This document shows, in pieces, positions 10,886 through 20,953 of a DNA stretch of 64,000 bases. The stretch is taken from the NCBI GenBank assembly GCA_030549335.1, contig CM060194.1:75242077-75306076 (forward strand), given 5' to 3'. A model generated the notes under the pieces. The model saw nothing but the letters and a program-made list of their open reading frames with translations, searched no databases and was not told the origin of the DNA. This DNA comes from Pontederia crassipes (Eukaryota > Streptophyta > Magnoliopsida > Commelinales > Pontederiaceae). Both the position numbers and the translations under genes were made by a program. Numbering within the stretch: the first letter of the stretch is position 1; the number at the start of each line of letters is the position of its first letter.

Positions 10886-11613
10886 ATAAATATTTTTTGA
10901 GTGAATTTAAAATGAATTTAAGTTCACCATTGATTTGTTAATCAATGGTAGTTCATATATGTGGATCCATCTTGGGTCCACATAATCCTTAATCCCTTTT
11001 CATTTGAAAAAAAGGAATATGTGGACCCAAAATAGGTCCACGTATATGGTCTCACCCTTGATTAATAAATCGATAGTGATTCTTGATAAATATTTTTTTG
11101 AGTGAATTTAAAATGAATTTAAATTCATCATTGATTTGTTAGTCAATGATAGTCTATACATGTGGATCCATCTTGGGTCCACACAATCGTCAATCCCTTT
11201 TCGCTTGGAAAAAAAGAAATATGTGGACCCAAAATATGGATTCACCCTTCACATACATGGACTCATCCTTAATTGATAAATCAATTGTGATCCTTGATAA
11301 ATATTTTTTTGAGTGAATTTAAAATAAATTTAAGTCCACCATTGATTTGTTAATCAATGGTAGTCCATATATGTGGATTGGATCCACACAATCCTCAATC
11401 CCTTTTCATTTGGAAAAAAAGGAATATGTTGACCCAAAATAGGTCCACATATATGGACTCACACTTGATTGATAAATCAATGATGATTCCTGATAAATAT
11501 ATTTTTTAGTGAATTTAAAATAGATTTAAATCCATCATTGATTTGTTAATCAATGATAGTCTATACATGTGGATCCATCTTGGGTCCACACAATCATCAA
11601 TCCCTTTTCGTTT
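10886..11613. repeat. Tandem repeat, about 200-bp unit, 3.6 copies, with internal palindromes
   Basis: Units begin with ATAAATATTTTTT near 10886, 11086, 11297 and 11493, giving spacings of 200, 211 and 196 bp. The array stops about 120 bp into the fourth unit. Each unit holds a perfect inverted repeat ATTGATT-TGTT-AATCAAT. It also holds paired GTGGATCC/GGGTCCAC and GTGGACCC/GGTCCAC blocks that could fold. It lies about 1 kb upstream of the first AMT1 gene and is absent upstream of the second. Confidence 0.9.
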
Positions 11614-12530
11614 ATACCACTATATCCTAAAAAATATTAGTCGTCACTTTAAATTTTAAATTATTATACCAACAATTAATATGTATGTAATGATAGTTTT
11701 CTTATTTGTATACTCAATTTAAAATAAAAAAATGGCAATACCCTAACATTTAGTTGGCTTCCAAGGAGTCTGTTACTTTATTTTACGCACAAAGACCTTG
11801 AAACATGACAATAAGGGTGGAATGTCGTTAATAATTTGATATTTTATCAATTTTATTACTAAAGATCATCACAAATGATATAAATAATATTGCAAAGGAG
11901 GAAAACGAATGTGGAGAAAATTTCTTATCTTCGCTTTTGAAAAATTATTTTTTGCATATTTACAACTATTTATGCCGTTCAACTAACACATGCTCTTTGA
12001 TTATTGATTACCAACTTCATGTCATCCTAATATGCATGCATACTTGAAATATATAAGAGGCATATTGAGTTGTATTTGTGGCTCACAATTTGTAATTGTA
12101 GCAAGTAATTTCAAATATTACTTGTAAGAATCTAATTATTCACAAATCTTTTTGATAAAAAAACGCATAAACAGTGCAGGTCTAAGCTTTTTTTTCATAA
12201 TGCTCGTTTGGACCGTTGAAATATATACGATATGATACACAAATAAAAGAATAGCGAGTTAAAACAGAATCACAAATTTATAACGCTATAACAACTCCTA
12301 ACAACTTTTATTCCAAGAGATGAATCCTGAAAAGATTCCACGTAAAGATTCGGTTTGCATCATGGAATCCAAGCTGTATTTTCTATTTTGGAAACAAAAT
12401 TAACAACGCACAGAAGTCATTATTTTTAAAAATCACTGCCCATTTTTGGAGGAATAAAAAAAGAACCAATGTGTAAAATAAAGTGAAATGCCAATTCTAC
12501 CCTTCAAATCCCCTTTCTTGTAACCCTCAA

Positions 12531-12539
12531 CTATAAAAG
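12531..12539 (+). promoter_or_regulatory. TATA box of AMT1 copy A
   Basis: CTATAAAAG occurs 117 bp before the chosen start codon. The same block, CTATAAAAC in an identical neighbourhood, precedes copy B at 28685. A further conserved block upstream (about 12340-12400, including CATGGAATCCAAGCTG) is shared with copy B at about 28500-28560. Confidence 0.7.
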
Positions 12540-12647
12540 CCGAATCCTTGTGGCATGAACTCCAATCGGCGCTCGCCTCCCTCAAAACACTTTTTTTCCC
12601 TGATCTCTTCGGACTCAGATCCCCAGCGGATCCGGTTTGTGGCGGCC

Positions 12648-14185
12648 ATGTCGACGTGCAGCGCGGACCTGGCGCCGCTCCTCGGCGGCCTCAACAACAC
12701 ATCGGCGGCAGCCGACTACATCTGCAACCAGTTCACGGACACGGCCTACGCCGTGGACTCCACGTACCTGTTGTTCTCGGCATATCTCGTGTTCGCCATG
12801 CAGCTGGGCTTCGCCATGCTGTGCGCCGGCTCCGTGCGTGCCAAGAACACGATGAACATTATGCTCACCAACGTCCTCGACGCTGCGGCCGGCGGCATCT
12901 TCTATTACCTCTTCGGTTTCGCGTTTGCCTTCGGCGCTCCCTCCAATGGATTCATCGGCAAGCATTTCTTCGGCCTGGATGGAGTCCCCCAGACCGGCTT
13001 TGACTACTCTTTCTTCCTCTACCAGTGGGCCTTCGCCATCGCTGCCGCCGGCATCACCTCCGGCTCTATCGCCGAGCGCACCCAGTTCGCCGCCTACCTC
13101 ATCTACTCCGCCTTCCTTACCGGCTTCGTCTATCCCATTGTCTCCCACTGGTATGATATATATGGATAAATATGTAACTAGTCGCATTGTCTATAAATGC
13201 TATCGACAAGAACTTATATTTTATGATTAGGTTCTGGTCCGGTGACGGATGGGCCGCTGCCAGCCGGAACGTCGGCGAGTCTCTGCTGTTTGGATCGGGT
13301 GTCATCGACTTCGCCGGGTCCGGCGTGGTCCATATGGTGGGAGGCATCGCTGGCCTGTGGGGCGCCCTTATCGAGGGCCCTCGTATCGGCCGTTTCGATC
13401 ACGACGGTCGCGCGGTCGCCCTTCGCGGCCACTCCGCCTCCCTCGTAGTCCTGGGCACCTTCCTCCTTTGGTTCGGCTGGTACGGCTTCAACCCGGGTTC
13501 CTTCCTCACCATCCTCAAGAGCTACGGCCCCTCCGGTTCTATCCACGGGCAGTGGTCCGCGGTCGGCCGCACCGCCGTCACCACCACCCTCGCCGGCTGC
13601 ACCGCTGCCCTGACGACCCTGTTCGGCAAGCGTCTCGAGACGGGCCACTGGAACGTGATCGACGTCTGCAACGGCCTCCTCGGCGGCTTCGCGGCCATCA
13701 CCTCCGGCTGCTCCGTCGTCGACCCATGGGCGGCCATCATCTGCGGGTTCTTTTCTGCCTGGGTGCTGATCGGGCTCAACAAGTTGTCGGCCATCCTCAA
13801 GTTCGACGACCCGCTTGAGGCTGCCCAGCTGCACGGCGGGTGCGGCGCGTGGGGGCTCATCTTCACGGCGTTGTTCGCGCGGGAGAAGTACGTGAACGAA
13901 GTGTACCCGAACAAGCCCGGACGGCCCTACGGTCTGCTCATGGGAGGCGGCGGGAGCCTGCTTGGCGCGCATATCGTGGCCATCCTGGTCATCATCGGGT
14001 GGGTGAGCTGCACCATGGGGCCTCTGTTCTACATCCTCAACAAGCTCAATTTGCTCCGCGTCAAGCGCGAGGAGGAGCTCGCCGGCATGGACCTCACGCG
14101 CCATGGAGGCTTCGCCTACGCTTACGAGGATTCTGACCAACCCCAATCCTTGCCTTCGTTCATGCTCAAACCCGTCGCGAGTTGA
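12648..14185 (+). CDS. AMT1: AMT1-type ammonium transporter, copy A (485 aa, one intron)
   Basis: Spliced CDS is 12648-13150 joined to 13231-14185 (485 residues, normal for plant AMT1). It would move ammonium across the plasma membrane as a trimer of 11-helix subunits. The AMT signature [13 protein letters not shown] is present, with the twin pore histidines at His202 and His369. The cytosolic tail has [11 protein letters not shown], whose Thr457 matches the threonine that closes AtAMT1;1 when phosphorylated. The start [13 protein letters not shown] matches family starts. An in-frame ATG at 12555 lies only about 16 bp past the TATA box and is not conserved in copy B. The 80-bp intron breaks the Trp168 codon in phase 2, whereas plant AMT1 genes are mostly intronless. 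Confidence 0.96.
13151..13230 (+). other. Intron of AMT1 copy A
   Basis: Begins GTATGA and ends TTAG. It contains in-frame stops, so the two coding blocks can only join by splicing. Copy B has an intron at exactly the same codon, 81 bp long and partly diverged. Confidence 0.93.
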
Positions 14186-14537
14186 GGGTGGACCCGACAC
14201 GACGACGTTTGCTGATTGACGGAACCATGCACGCTGCCGTAACCACGTCGTCCTTTGTTTTCCTTTCTCTAATTTAGATTATCGTCGTATTGCTGTGTTG
14301 AATGGCTTCTGGATCACAAGTCTTTAATCTTTTTTATTCTCTTTCTTTCTTGGCAAAAAGTTAAATGACTTAATGTACATTGGTGATATCCGGTGCTTCC
14401 CTTTTATCTGTTCATGGCAAAATTGTATAGTGGATTGGGTCATTGGAGTTCACATTTGTCTTGCTCTTCTTGTTCCTGTACTCTTATTATCATGCATCAT
14501 CGAGATGTCACAAATTAAAATCCTGCTACAATTTAGC

Positions 14538-14543
14538 AATAAA
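14538..14543 (+). terminator. Candidate polyadenylation signal of AMT1 copy A
   Basis: AATAAA about 350 bp after the stop codon, inside GCAATAAAAG. The same phrase is kept after copy B at 30725. Plant signals are loose, so this is a candidate only. Confidence 0.4.
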
Positions 14544-14990
14544 AGGACGTAAAAAAGAATAACCAAATAATGCTATAATAGATTGGCGAATACTGCACAA
14601 AGCATGTGTGTTGGTGATTAATGAGTATGGTTTGTGATGCGTATCTGGTGAGATCATATGAGAAGGTCTGTAATGTACTCATGTATCTTGAACCAGTTGA
14701 GGTCCAAGGTTCTTGTTATTCTAGAAGGATAGTGGGTGGGCGTAGTGTTTTTTGGAATTGTGTTTGTGGGCTTAATCATGACTTAAACTTGTACTTCCTT
14801 TCTGTGTTTGAGCTTTAAAATTGTCCACAGCAAATGGGGAATATGAGTTGATGATACGACTGATTCAGACAAGGATTGGAATTGAGGAATTGCAATTAAT
14901 TAGCAACATCGGCACCGCGAGCGGGTTGGCTTTTGAGCGTACATGAACGCATTTTTAAAGGCGAGTTCATGTTCATAATTCTTAAATGCT

Positions 14991-15413
14991 GCAAGGACGT
15001 ACCTCTCATGCACTCCTAACGTAAAAATTTGATTGGTAGGAGCAATAAGAAGAAGGCAGTATCTACTGAGCGCTTAGTTTGATTGAGGACTTTGCATGCA
15101 ATTGTTTGATTCATGATCTTGGAAATGAAGTCCTGATGATGCATTTTGGAACTCAGTTCAATTTACCATTCTCGATTCATGCACCTGCCATAGAAAATTT
15201 TCCCGGATTCTTTTTTGTTGGACAAAACAGAAATTGACGATCAACATGTTTTGACCAAAAGCATAAAATCTCTTAAGCAGGCCGGCGAGTGGAGGAATAG
15301 GAGAGGGAGACAGAGATATTTACTTTTTTTCCGGGTACATAAGGAGGTCCACAATAATGAATTTGAATGCGAGCGCGTGTTTGCCTTGTTTTGCATAAGT
15401 TTCAAGAAGGCTT
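14991..15413. other. Intergenic DNA, nothing recognised
   Basis: No gene or repeat was recognised between the end of the duplicated block and the CACTA element. Confidence 0.4.
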
Positions 15414-17305
15414 CACTACTAGAAAAATGCATATTTTTTATGGTCCCAGCCATTGCAAAATGAGAAAAATCAATCAGAAAATATACTTTGTGACGGATTT
15501 TCCAACGAACGGTCCGTCATAAAATATTTTTCGATAACTCTATTACAATCGTCAGAATTTTTCACGGCTCCAGCAATAAAAAAAACATTTTCACGATTGG
15601 AGCTCTGTGTAACTCCTCACCTCTGCCACGCCCAGGACGGGGCTAGAACGCAGCGGCCACAAGTTAGACGGACAGGGACAGTGGGCAACACAAGACGCAC
15701 TGGGACATACATGGCGATATGAGAGGAATGGAGCCAGAGCAGGAGGCTTTAGGGATGTGCAGTGATGTCCAGGGCAGTGAGGAGATCGAGCAGGAGTCTC
15801 GGAGCATACTTGGGACATGGCGGCCGGGCGACGGGCATGGAGGCGCGGCACACTCCTACTCTTAGTCCAAGTAGGAGTTGAACTAGATTAACGAAGTGCG
15901 AAAGGTTGAAGATAGTTGCCGAGGAATCCAAGTCCAAGGAGGGATCAAGCAGACAAGAGGTGATGGAGGCAAGGTGGCAGCCATGCCCTGGACAAGTCCT
16001 AGTGCAAGTAGGACTTGGATGGCCGTGCGGATAAGGAGCAGGTGAAGTCTTCAGGCCAAGCAGCTCCAAGATCTTGAAATTTGACTTGGAGGAGGATTCT
16101 GAAGATGCTTGGACGTGCAGTAGAGAGTGAAGTCCAGGTGCTGGCTGAGTTCGAGTAGGAGCTGAACTTGGAAAATCCCTAGTGCGCGTAGGAGTTGGGA
16201 TGGAGGTTTCCAAGTGGCCGAACATTCTTCCAGCAGCAATAGGAGCTTGAAGACAAGTACAAGAAGTTAGGGCGTGCATGTTTGACAGCAAGGAAGTGGG
16301 ATGCCTGGTGAGGACCTGGCTGCCACACTCCTAGTGCTAGTAGGAGTTGGTGCATGGCCGGACTTCTCATCTTCAAGAGGGAGCCGAAATTTCGAAGTGT
16401 CTTGAGAGTTGGATTAGAGTCCTATTGGGAGGGATTTTCTCAAGAAGAACCTTGAGGGACCCAATGGGATTAGGAGTAGTAGTTAGAAGTTGATTAGAAC
16501 TTCTTAGAGGCTATATATACTCATGTAATCCAGATTCTTCTAAACATGTCTGAGTTTGGACTTTTGCTCTATAAAGTTCTCTAGTTTTCTCCTATATTGT
16601 GAGCTTCTCTTCTCTCCAAGTGTGTGGATGTTTTGTTGTGCATCCAAGGGTGCGTCCAGCAGGGACGCAGGGCGATCGAGACATGGTTGATTGGCAATCG
16701 AGAAGGATTCGGTCGAGCTGCATGTGTTGGGATTTCTGAAGCAAAGTCTCAAGACGTGACTGCGCATAGGCTGATCCGGTCGTGCGCAGGCAGATCTAGC
16801 TGCGTGCATCGCCGAAGGTCGTCACGCCGGCCGCCTAGAAGAAGGGAGATGTCCGTTCCGATGAGGGAGAGAGAGGAGAGATGAGAGTGGGAAAGAGGTA
16901 GAGAGAGGAGGTGAATAAAAAGAGAGGGAGAAGCAGGAAAAGAAAAAAAATAAGCGAGAGAGTTTGGCGAGATTTTTGACTTTCCAACGGTTTAGGCCGC
17001 GGGAAATGTTTTTCATGATCAAAGTCGTGGGAAATTGCCATGGTCGAAGTCGTGAAGAAAATTTCTCATGGCTCAAGCAGTGGGAAAAGTTTTCCACGGC
17101 CCAAGCCATGGAAATTTCCCATGGCTTAAGCCGCCTTGAACCATGAGAAAAGTTTTTCACGACCCAAGTCGTGGAAAAAGTTTTTCACGACTTGAGCTGT
17201 CAGAAATTCTCACAAAAAATATTCCATCAAAAAATTCGTCAAAAATTATGAAAGATTTCCATCCATGGGAAATTTCCCATCAAAAACCACTTTTTTCTTG
17301 TAGTG
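15414..17305. mobile_element. Non-autonomous CACTA (En/Spm) DNA transposon
   Basis: The left end CACTACTAGAAAAA and right end TTTTTTCTTGTAGTG are inverted and carry the hallmark CACTA tips. Both ends have many short palindromic subterminal repeats; on the right, repeated AAGTCGTG/CACGACTT and CCATGG-type blocks lie at about 16990-17270. The element is 1.9 kb and encodes no transposase. The flanking three bases (CTT and ATT) are not a perfect target duplication. The interior has a TATA-like GGCTATATATACTC at about 16510 and looks like captured promoter or LTR sequence. Confidence 0.8.
15854..16350. repeat. Spaced short repeat inside the CACTA element
   Basis: Variants of CCTAGTGCNNGTAGGAGTTGG occur near 15871, 15998, 16178 and 16330, separated by roughly 130-180 bp. 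A partial copy lies near 16150. The intervening sequence is not clearly repeated. Confidence 0.6.
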
Positions 17306-17927
17306 ATTGTGAAACAAGAACGTTGCGAGATAAAGAGTATTCAGGGGTGTTCACAAAATCGAAGTCCATATGGATTCTATCCAATCCGACTGATGACACC
17401 CAACCTTGCTTGGGACGAGTGACAATCTCTTGTCCCGACCCCTGCCCCCATCCCACCCCCACTCCAGCAATCCCCGGGGGGCTTCGGAATCTAATTTCCG
17501 CATCGATCCTCGTGGGGCTTCGGAATCCCGCGGGGACTAACTCCTACGCGCCACCCCTTGCCCCGCCCCAAAAGAGGTTCTCATCATGTCTGACGCTGAG
17601 TACGTCAGCATGCAATCCCCCCTCAATTCACTGGTGTACCACTGGCATACCTCTCCAAGGCCGCGTCCCACCGTTGGGAAGGGATGCTCGTGCTCTTCTG
17701 CAACCTGTTGTGAGGGTTCAGGAATTGGATTGTGATTGTTCAGGAAATGGAAGGCCATGGTTGCCGACGTTGTGGTGGTAGTGATGCTGCTGGAGTTGAT
17801 TACATGGGCACTTACCAAGAAGGAAGAGGAAGGGGTTAAGGAGGAAGAGAGAGATGGTCTTGATTGCTGCCATAACACAAAGTAATATAAACAATGTCAT
17901 AGACATGCTCCACAAATATTATTTTAA
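17306..17927. other. GC-richer stretch, origin unclear
   Basis: At 17341 a CAGGGGTGTTCAC phrase resembles hAT terminal repeats, followed by runs of CCCC and mirrored GGGG blocks. No matching right end was found. Open frames on both strands show no known family. Confidence 0.3.
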
Positions 17928-18960
17928 CATAATCATATTTGTAATTGACATATTAAGTTAGTTCATATGCTTATATAGTTATATTGTAATGTAGTAATTA
18001 ATATTTGGATTAAAGCATGATGATAATTAATTTATCGATACACATTATGAAGAAGCTACATAATGTTATTAGAAATAAAATTTATAATACTTTGAAAAAA
18101 AATATAAACAAGTTGTTCTTATCCTATGGTAGCTGAAAATTTACCAGGATGAGATCCTCATAGGAATGGCCGAAAGAAATTCAGCAAGTTTGCTGGTCTA
18201 TGGTGAACTCTCTGATCCGAAACTGGCCTTCATTTTTATATGACCATTTTTCATGGTTCGTCCTCCATAAATTCTATAATTTTATATATTCATCATTTTG
18301 ACGTTAGCTTTCTATGACCATAACAATCATGTAAAAAGGACTTTTATAGAATATGAACCCATCATCATAGGTTGCTCAATCTATCCCGAGTCAGAGACAG
18401 GTTTACTTTGTAAATTAGGATATAATTAGGATAAAACGAATTAGTGTATGAAATTTAGATATATGTATACTTCACAATAGTTTGGCGAGAAGTAGAATCA
18501 TCCAATTTAAATTTGTAGGCATGGAGAAATAATTTTTTCACTTCGTATGCCTTCTTCTGTCTGATTTCAGGACATAGATAAAACATGAGCCAAATTGATT
18601 ATTTTTGTTAGAAGAGCATACTATGAGTTAAATTCTATAATTTTTATGTCCAAATACAACTGAAGTCTAATTTCTAAGAAAATTATGATCTCATCAAATA
18701 GAAAGTATTGAGGAAGATATAAATTATTCTTTCAGTATCATATAATTTGTCAGAACACAAAATCTATGTCAATTTGCCTAGACTTTTGTGAATTATTCAG
18801 TGAGAATCAATCGATGATAATTATAGGTTGCAATCCTTAATAAATCTAGTTTATAATTCATTTAAAATAATAAGATTTGAGCTTATGGTTAAGAAGTTAT
18901 TAATTATTTATATGCATTTTAAGGTGAACAAGTATTCGTGCATCATGAGCATGCATTGCA

Positions 18961-19050
<90 letters not shown>

Positions 19051-19700
19051 GTTAAATACTATTATTGCTTGTAGGAAATCATCAAGCTACAAGTGAAAGG
19101 AGCAAAATATAATAAACTTCATTTGGAAGGATAAAGTATAAGGTGAATGTATAAATTTACAGCATAGAAAAATGATATATGATATTTCTTTTATGTATGA
19201 AAATATTTTAAGCAAAAATTATGATTATCATTGTTGAAACGTATCCTGAACCTATGAAGAGTATATATGATATGTTTCAAGAACTCCATATGAGAATGAG
19301 ATGAAGTAAACTTTTACATGAAAATATTTTTAAGGGATAATGCTTGTGAACTTCAAATAAATTTTACTTGATATTGATACGAAATTATGACATGTATATT
19401 TTAATATTATTAAACTCAATGTGTTCATTGATCATGCTGGTTGAAAAACATCTTTGAGACCACATTCACATGATATCTTTGGAGCATATATCGGGTGTCT
19501 TTGTCCTTTGGGGGCTGCTCTGCGTGTTATGGGTTGCGTATTCGAGATTCATAATTATGAAGCTCTACTTAATTGTATGAAACATAATTATAGAGGGATA
19601 CGTATGGGCCCATGTTATGGAGGGTTGTGTATCCGAGAATCATGATCATAATGTTTTACTTAACTGGAATTTTAAATATGCACAATATTAAAGTCAAAAG
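17928..19700 (+). repeat. Diverged copy of a long LTR, arm A
   Basis: Aligns by eye over most of its length with 20985-22900. Shared blocks include GACTTTTATAGAA, TTAGCTTTCT and CTCCATAAATTCTA. Its left end lacks the TG tip, and the part matching 22990-23818 is missing. I read it as a truncated 5' LTR of the element whose 3' LTR is at 20954. Confidence 0.55.
18961..19050. repeat. (TAT)30 microsatellite
   Basis: Thirty uninterrupted copies of TAT. The matching position in the second LTR copy (near 22300) lacks it, so it expanded after the copies parted. Confidence 0.97.
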
Positions 19701-20936
19701 AATTTTAGTCAACTAAATGAAGCTAAATATAATAAATGCAATATTGTTATGAAATGTCAAGAAAAATAAAAAAAGTGATCATAATAGTGAATTCACAAGG
19801 ACAACATTACCTAAAAATGAAGAAAAGTTATGTCCATGATATATAGGCTCATATGAAATTTTAGCATACATTTGATCATATTTATTTGTTAAATTCCACC
19901 ATAAAAAATATTGTGTATTCACGATATCTTCCATATTTCTATGCTTCGATTATATTGATCAAATCCTTTGTAGACAAGATCGAGTCATCAATCAACAACA
20001 CTTAACCATATATGTATAATCCATTAACTGAAACAATATCTCTAGTTGATTGACGTACCACATCTCCGACCACCAAACACATAATCATGAACTTTTTGTC
20101 TGTGTCCATCTCTAGTCACCTGAATTTTTCTTTTCCTTATAGAAGTCTCTAAACTGCAATGACCACTTATAGTCACTGACTATTGTAACTATAACGACCA
20201 AGAATATTCTAAGTAAGATTTTTAAACAATCGTATGTACCCTTTAGCCAATCTTCAGATAGAAGTCCAATAAATATAGATATCAAAGTGAAAATCATAAG
20301 AATGATGAATATCAATTCTTGAAAAGTGTCCCAAACAAATATCTAGAAGCTTCTTGGTGATTTTTCGACATACTTGTTAACACAAAAAAATATTTTGCTT
20401 GTCATTATGCCATCATCAAGTGAAACAAAGTTTTTCCTTGCTATTCCACCTAGTTCTCCATTGGTCTTCAAACCCTTGTTATTATGTCCACATGCAATGT
20501 ATGCTAACTCATATGGGTTGATGCAAAAACTAGCTTTTCTCATCTCTTGAAATATGATATTTAAGTGTGCTAGCAGTCGCCTTAAAGCAAAAACCAAAGA
20601 GACTAAAATGTCAATAAAGAATAGTACATACAATTACCTGATGTTCATAGATAATTAAAGATCATGCCATCAATAAATTGTAGAGTAGCCTTCTGCACAT
20701 AAAGAACAACTCAATTTATTCGAGTATAAGAGAATTTGTCTTGAGAAGAAAATATAGTACAAATTATAAGAATCAAGTAAAAGGAACTTTGTAAATGAAA
20801 TTTCCTTTAGTCTTAGTGCTCTGGGTAAATTATTCTAGAAAGGAGGCATCTTGAAAGTGAGGATGACTAAATAAGAAAGAAGTATCTATTCTTATTTCAT
20901 AAAACATGCATTTAAATTTCGAGGTCAAATTTTTTT
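19701..20936 (+). other. Deleted internal region between two LTR arms
   Basis: About 1.2 kb between the arms. It is AT-rich and shows only short minus-strand frames without a family. The last 40 bases read like the C-terminal end of a Gypsy polyprotein (NFEVKFFLKEG), after which the purine tract follows. Confidence 0.4.
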
Positions 20937-20953
20937 TAAAAGAAGGGAAGAAT
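20937..20953 (+). other. Polypurine tract before a Gypsy 3' LTR
   Basis: AAAAGAAGGGAAGAA(T) directly precedes the TGTCACGAAC start of the LTR. Its position fits the primer for plus-strand DNA synthesis. Confidence 0.6.

Larger units (their letters stand above)
11985..14990 (+). repeat. Segmental duplication, copy A (AMT1 gene with flanks)
   Basis: Aligns by eye with 28140-31345 across promoter, both exons, intron, 3' flank and several hundred bases beyond. The coding parts are nearly identical and the flanks are diverged by small indels. Both copies are in the same orientation about 16 kb apart. Outer boundaries are approximate. Confidence 0.85.

Noticed and set aside
10886-11613. CRISPR-like repeat-spacer appearance
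   Set aside because: The whole 200-bp unit is repeated, there are no unique spacers, and the context is a plant nuclear genome.
12555-12647. Upstream in-frame ATG extending AMT1 copy A by 31 residues
   Set aside because: It lies only about 16 bp after the TATA box, is ATA in copy B, and the extension has no family similarity.
13214-14200. Long antisense frame (328 aa) over AMT1 exon 2, with a similar one on copy B
   Set aside because: Shadow frame caused by extreme third-position GC content. The low-complexity acidic translation has no domain.
17341-17927. Complete hAT element starting CAGGGGTGTTCAC
   Set aside because: No matching inverted end or 8-bp duplication found to the right; only the left-like phrase is visible.
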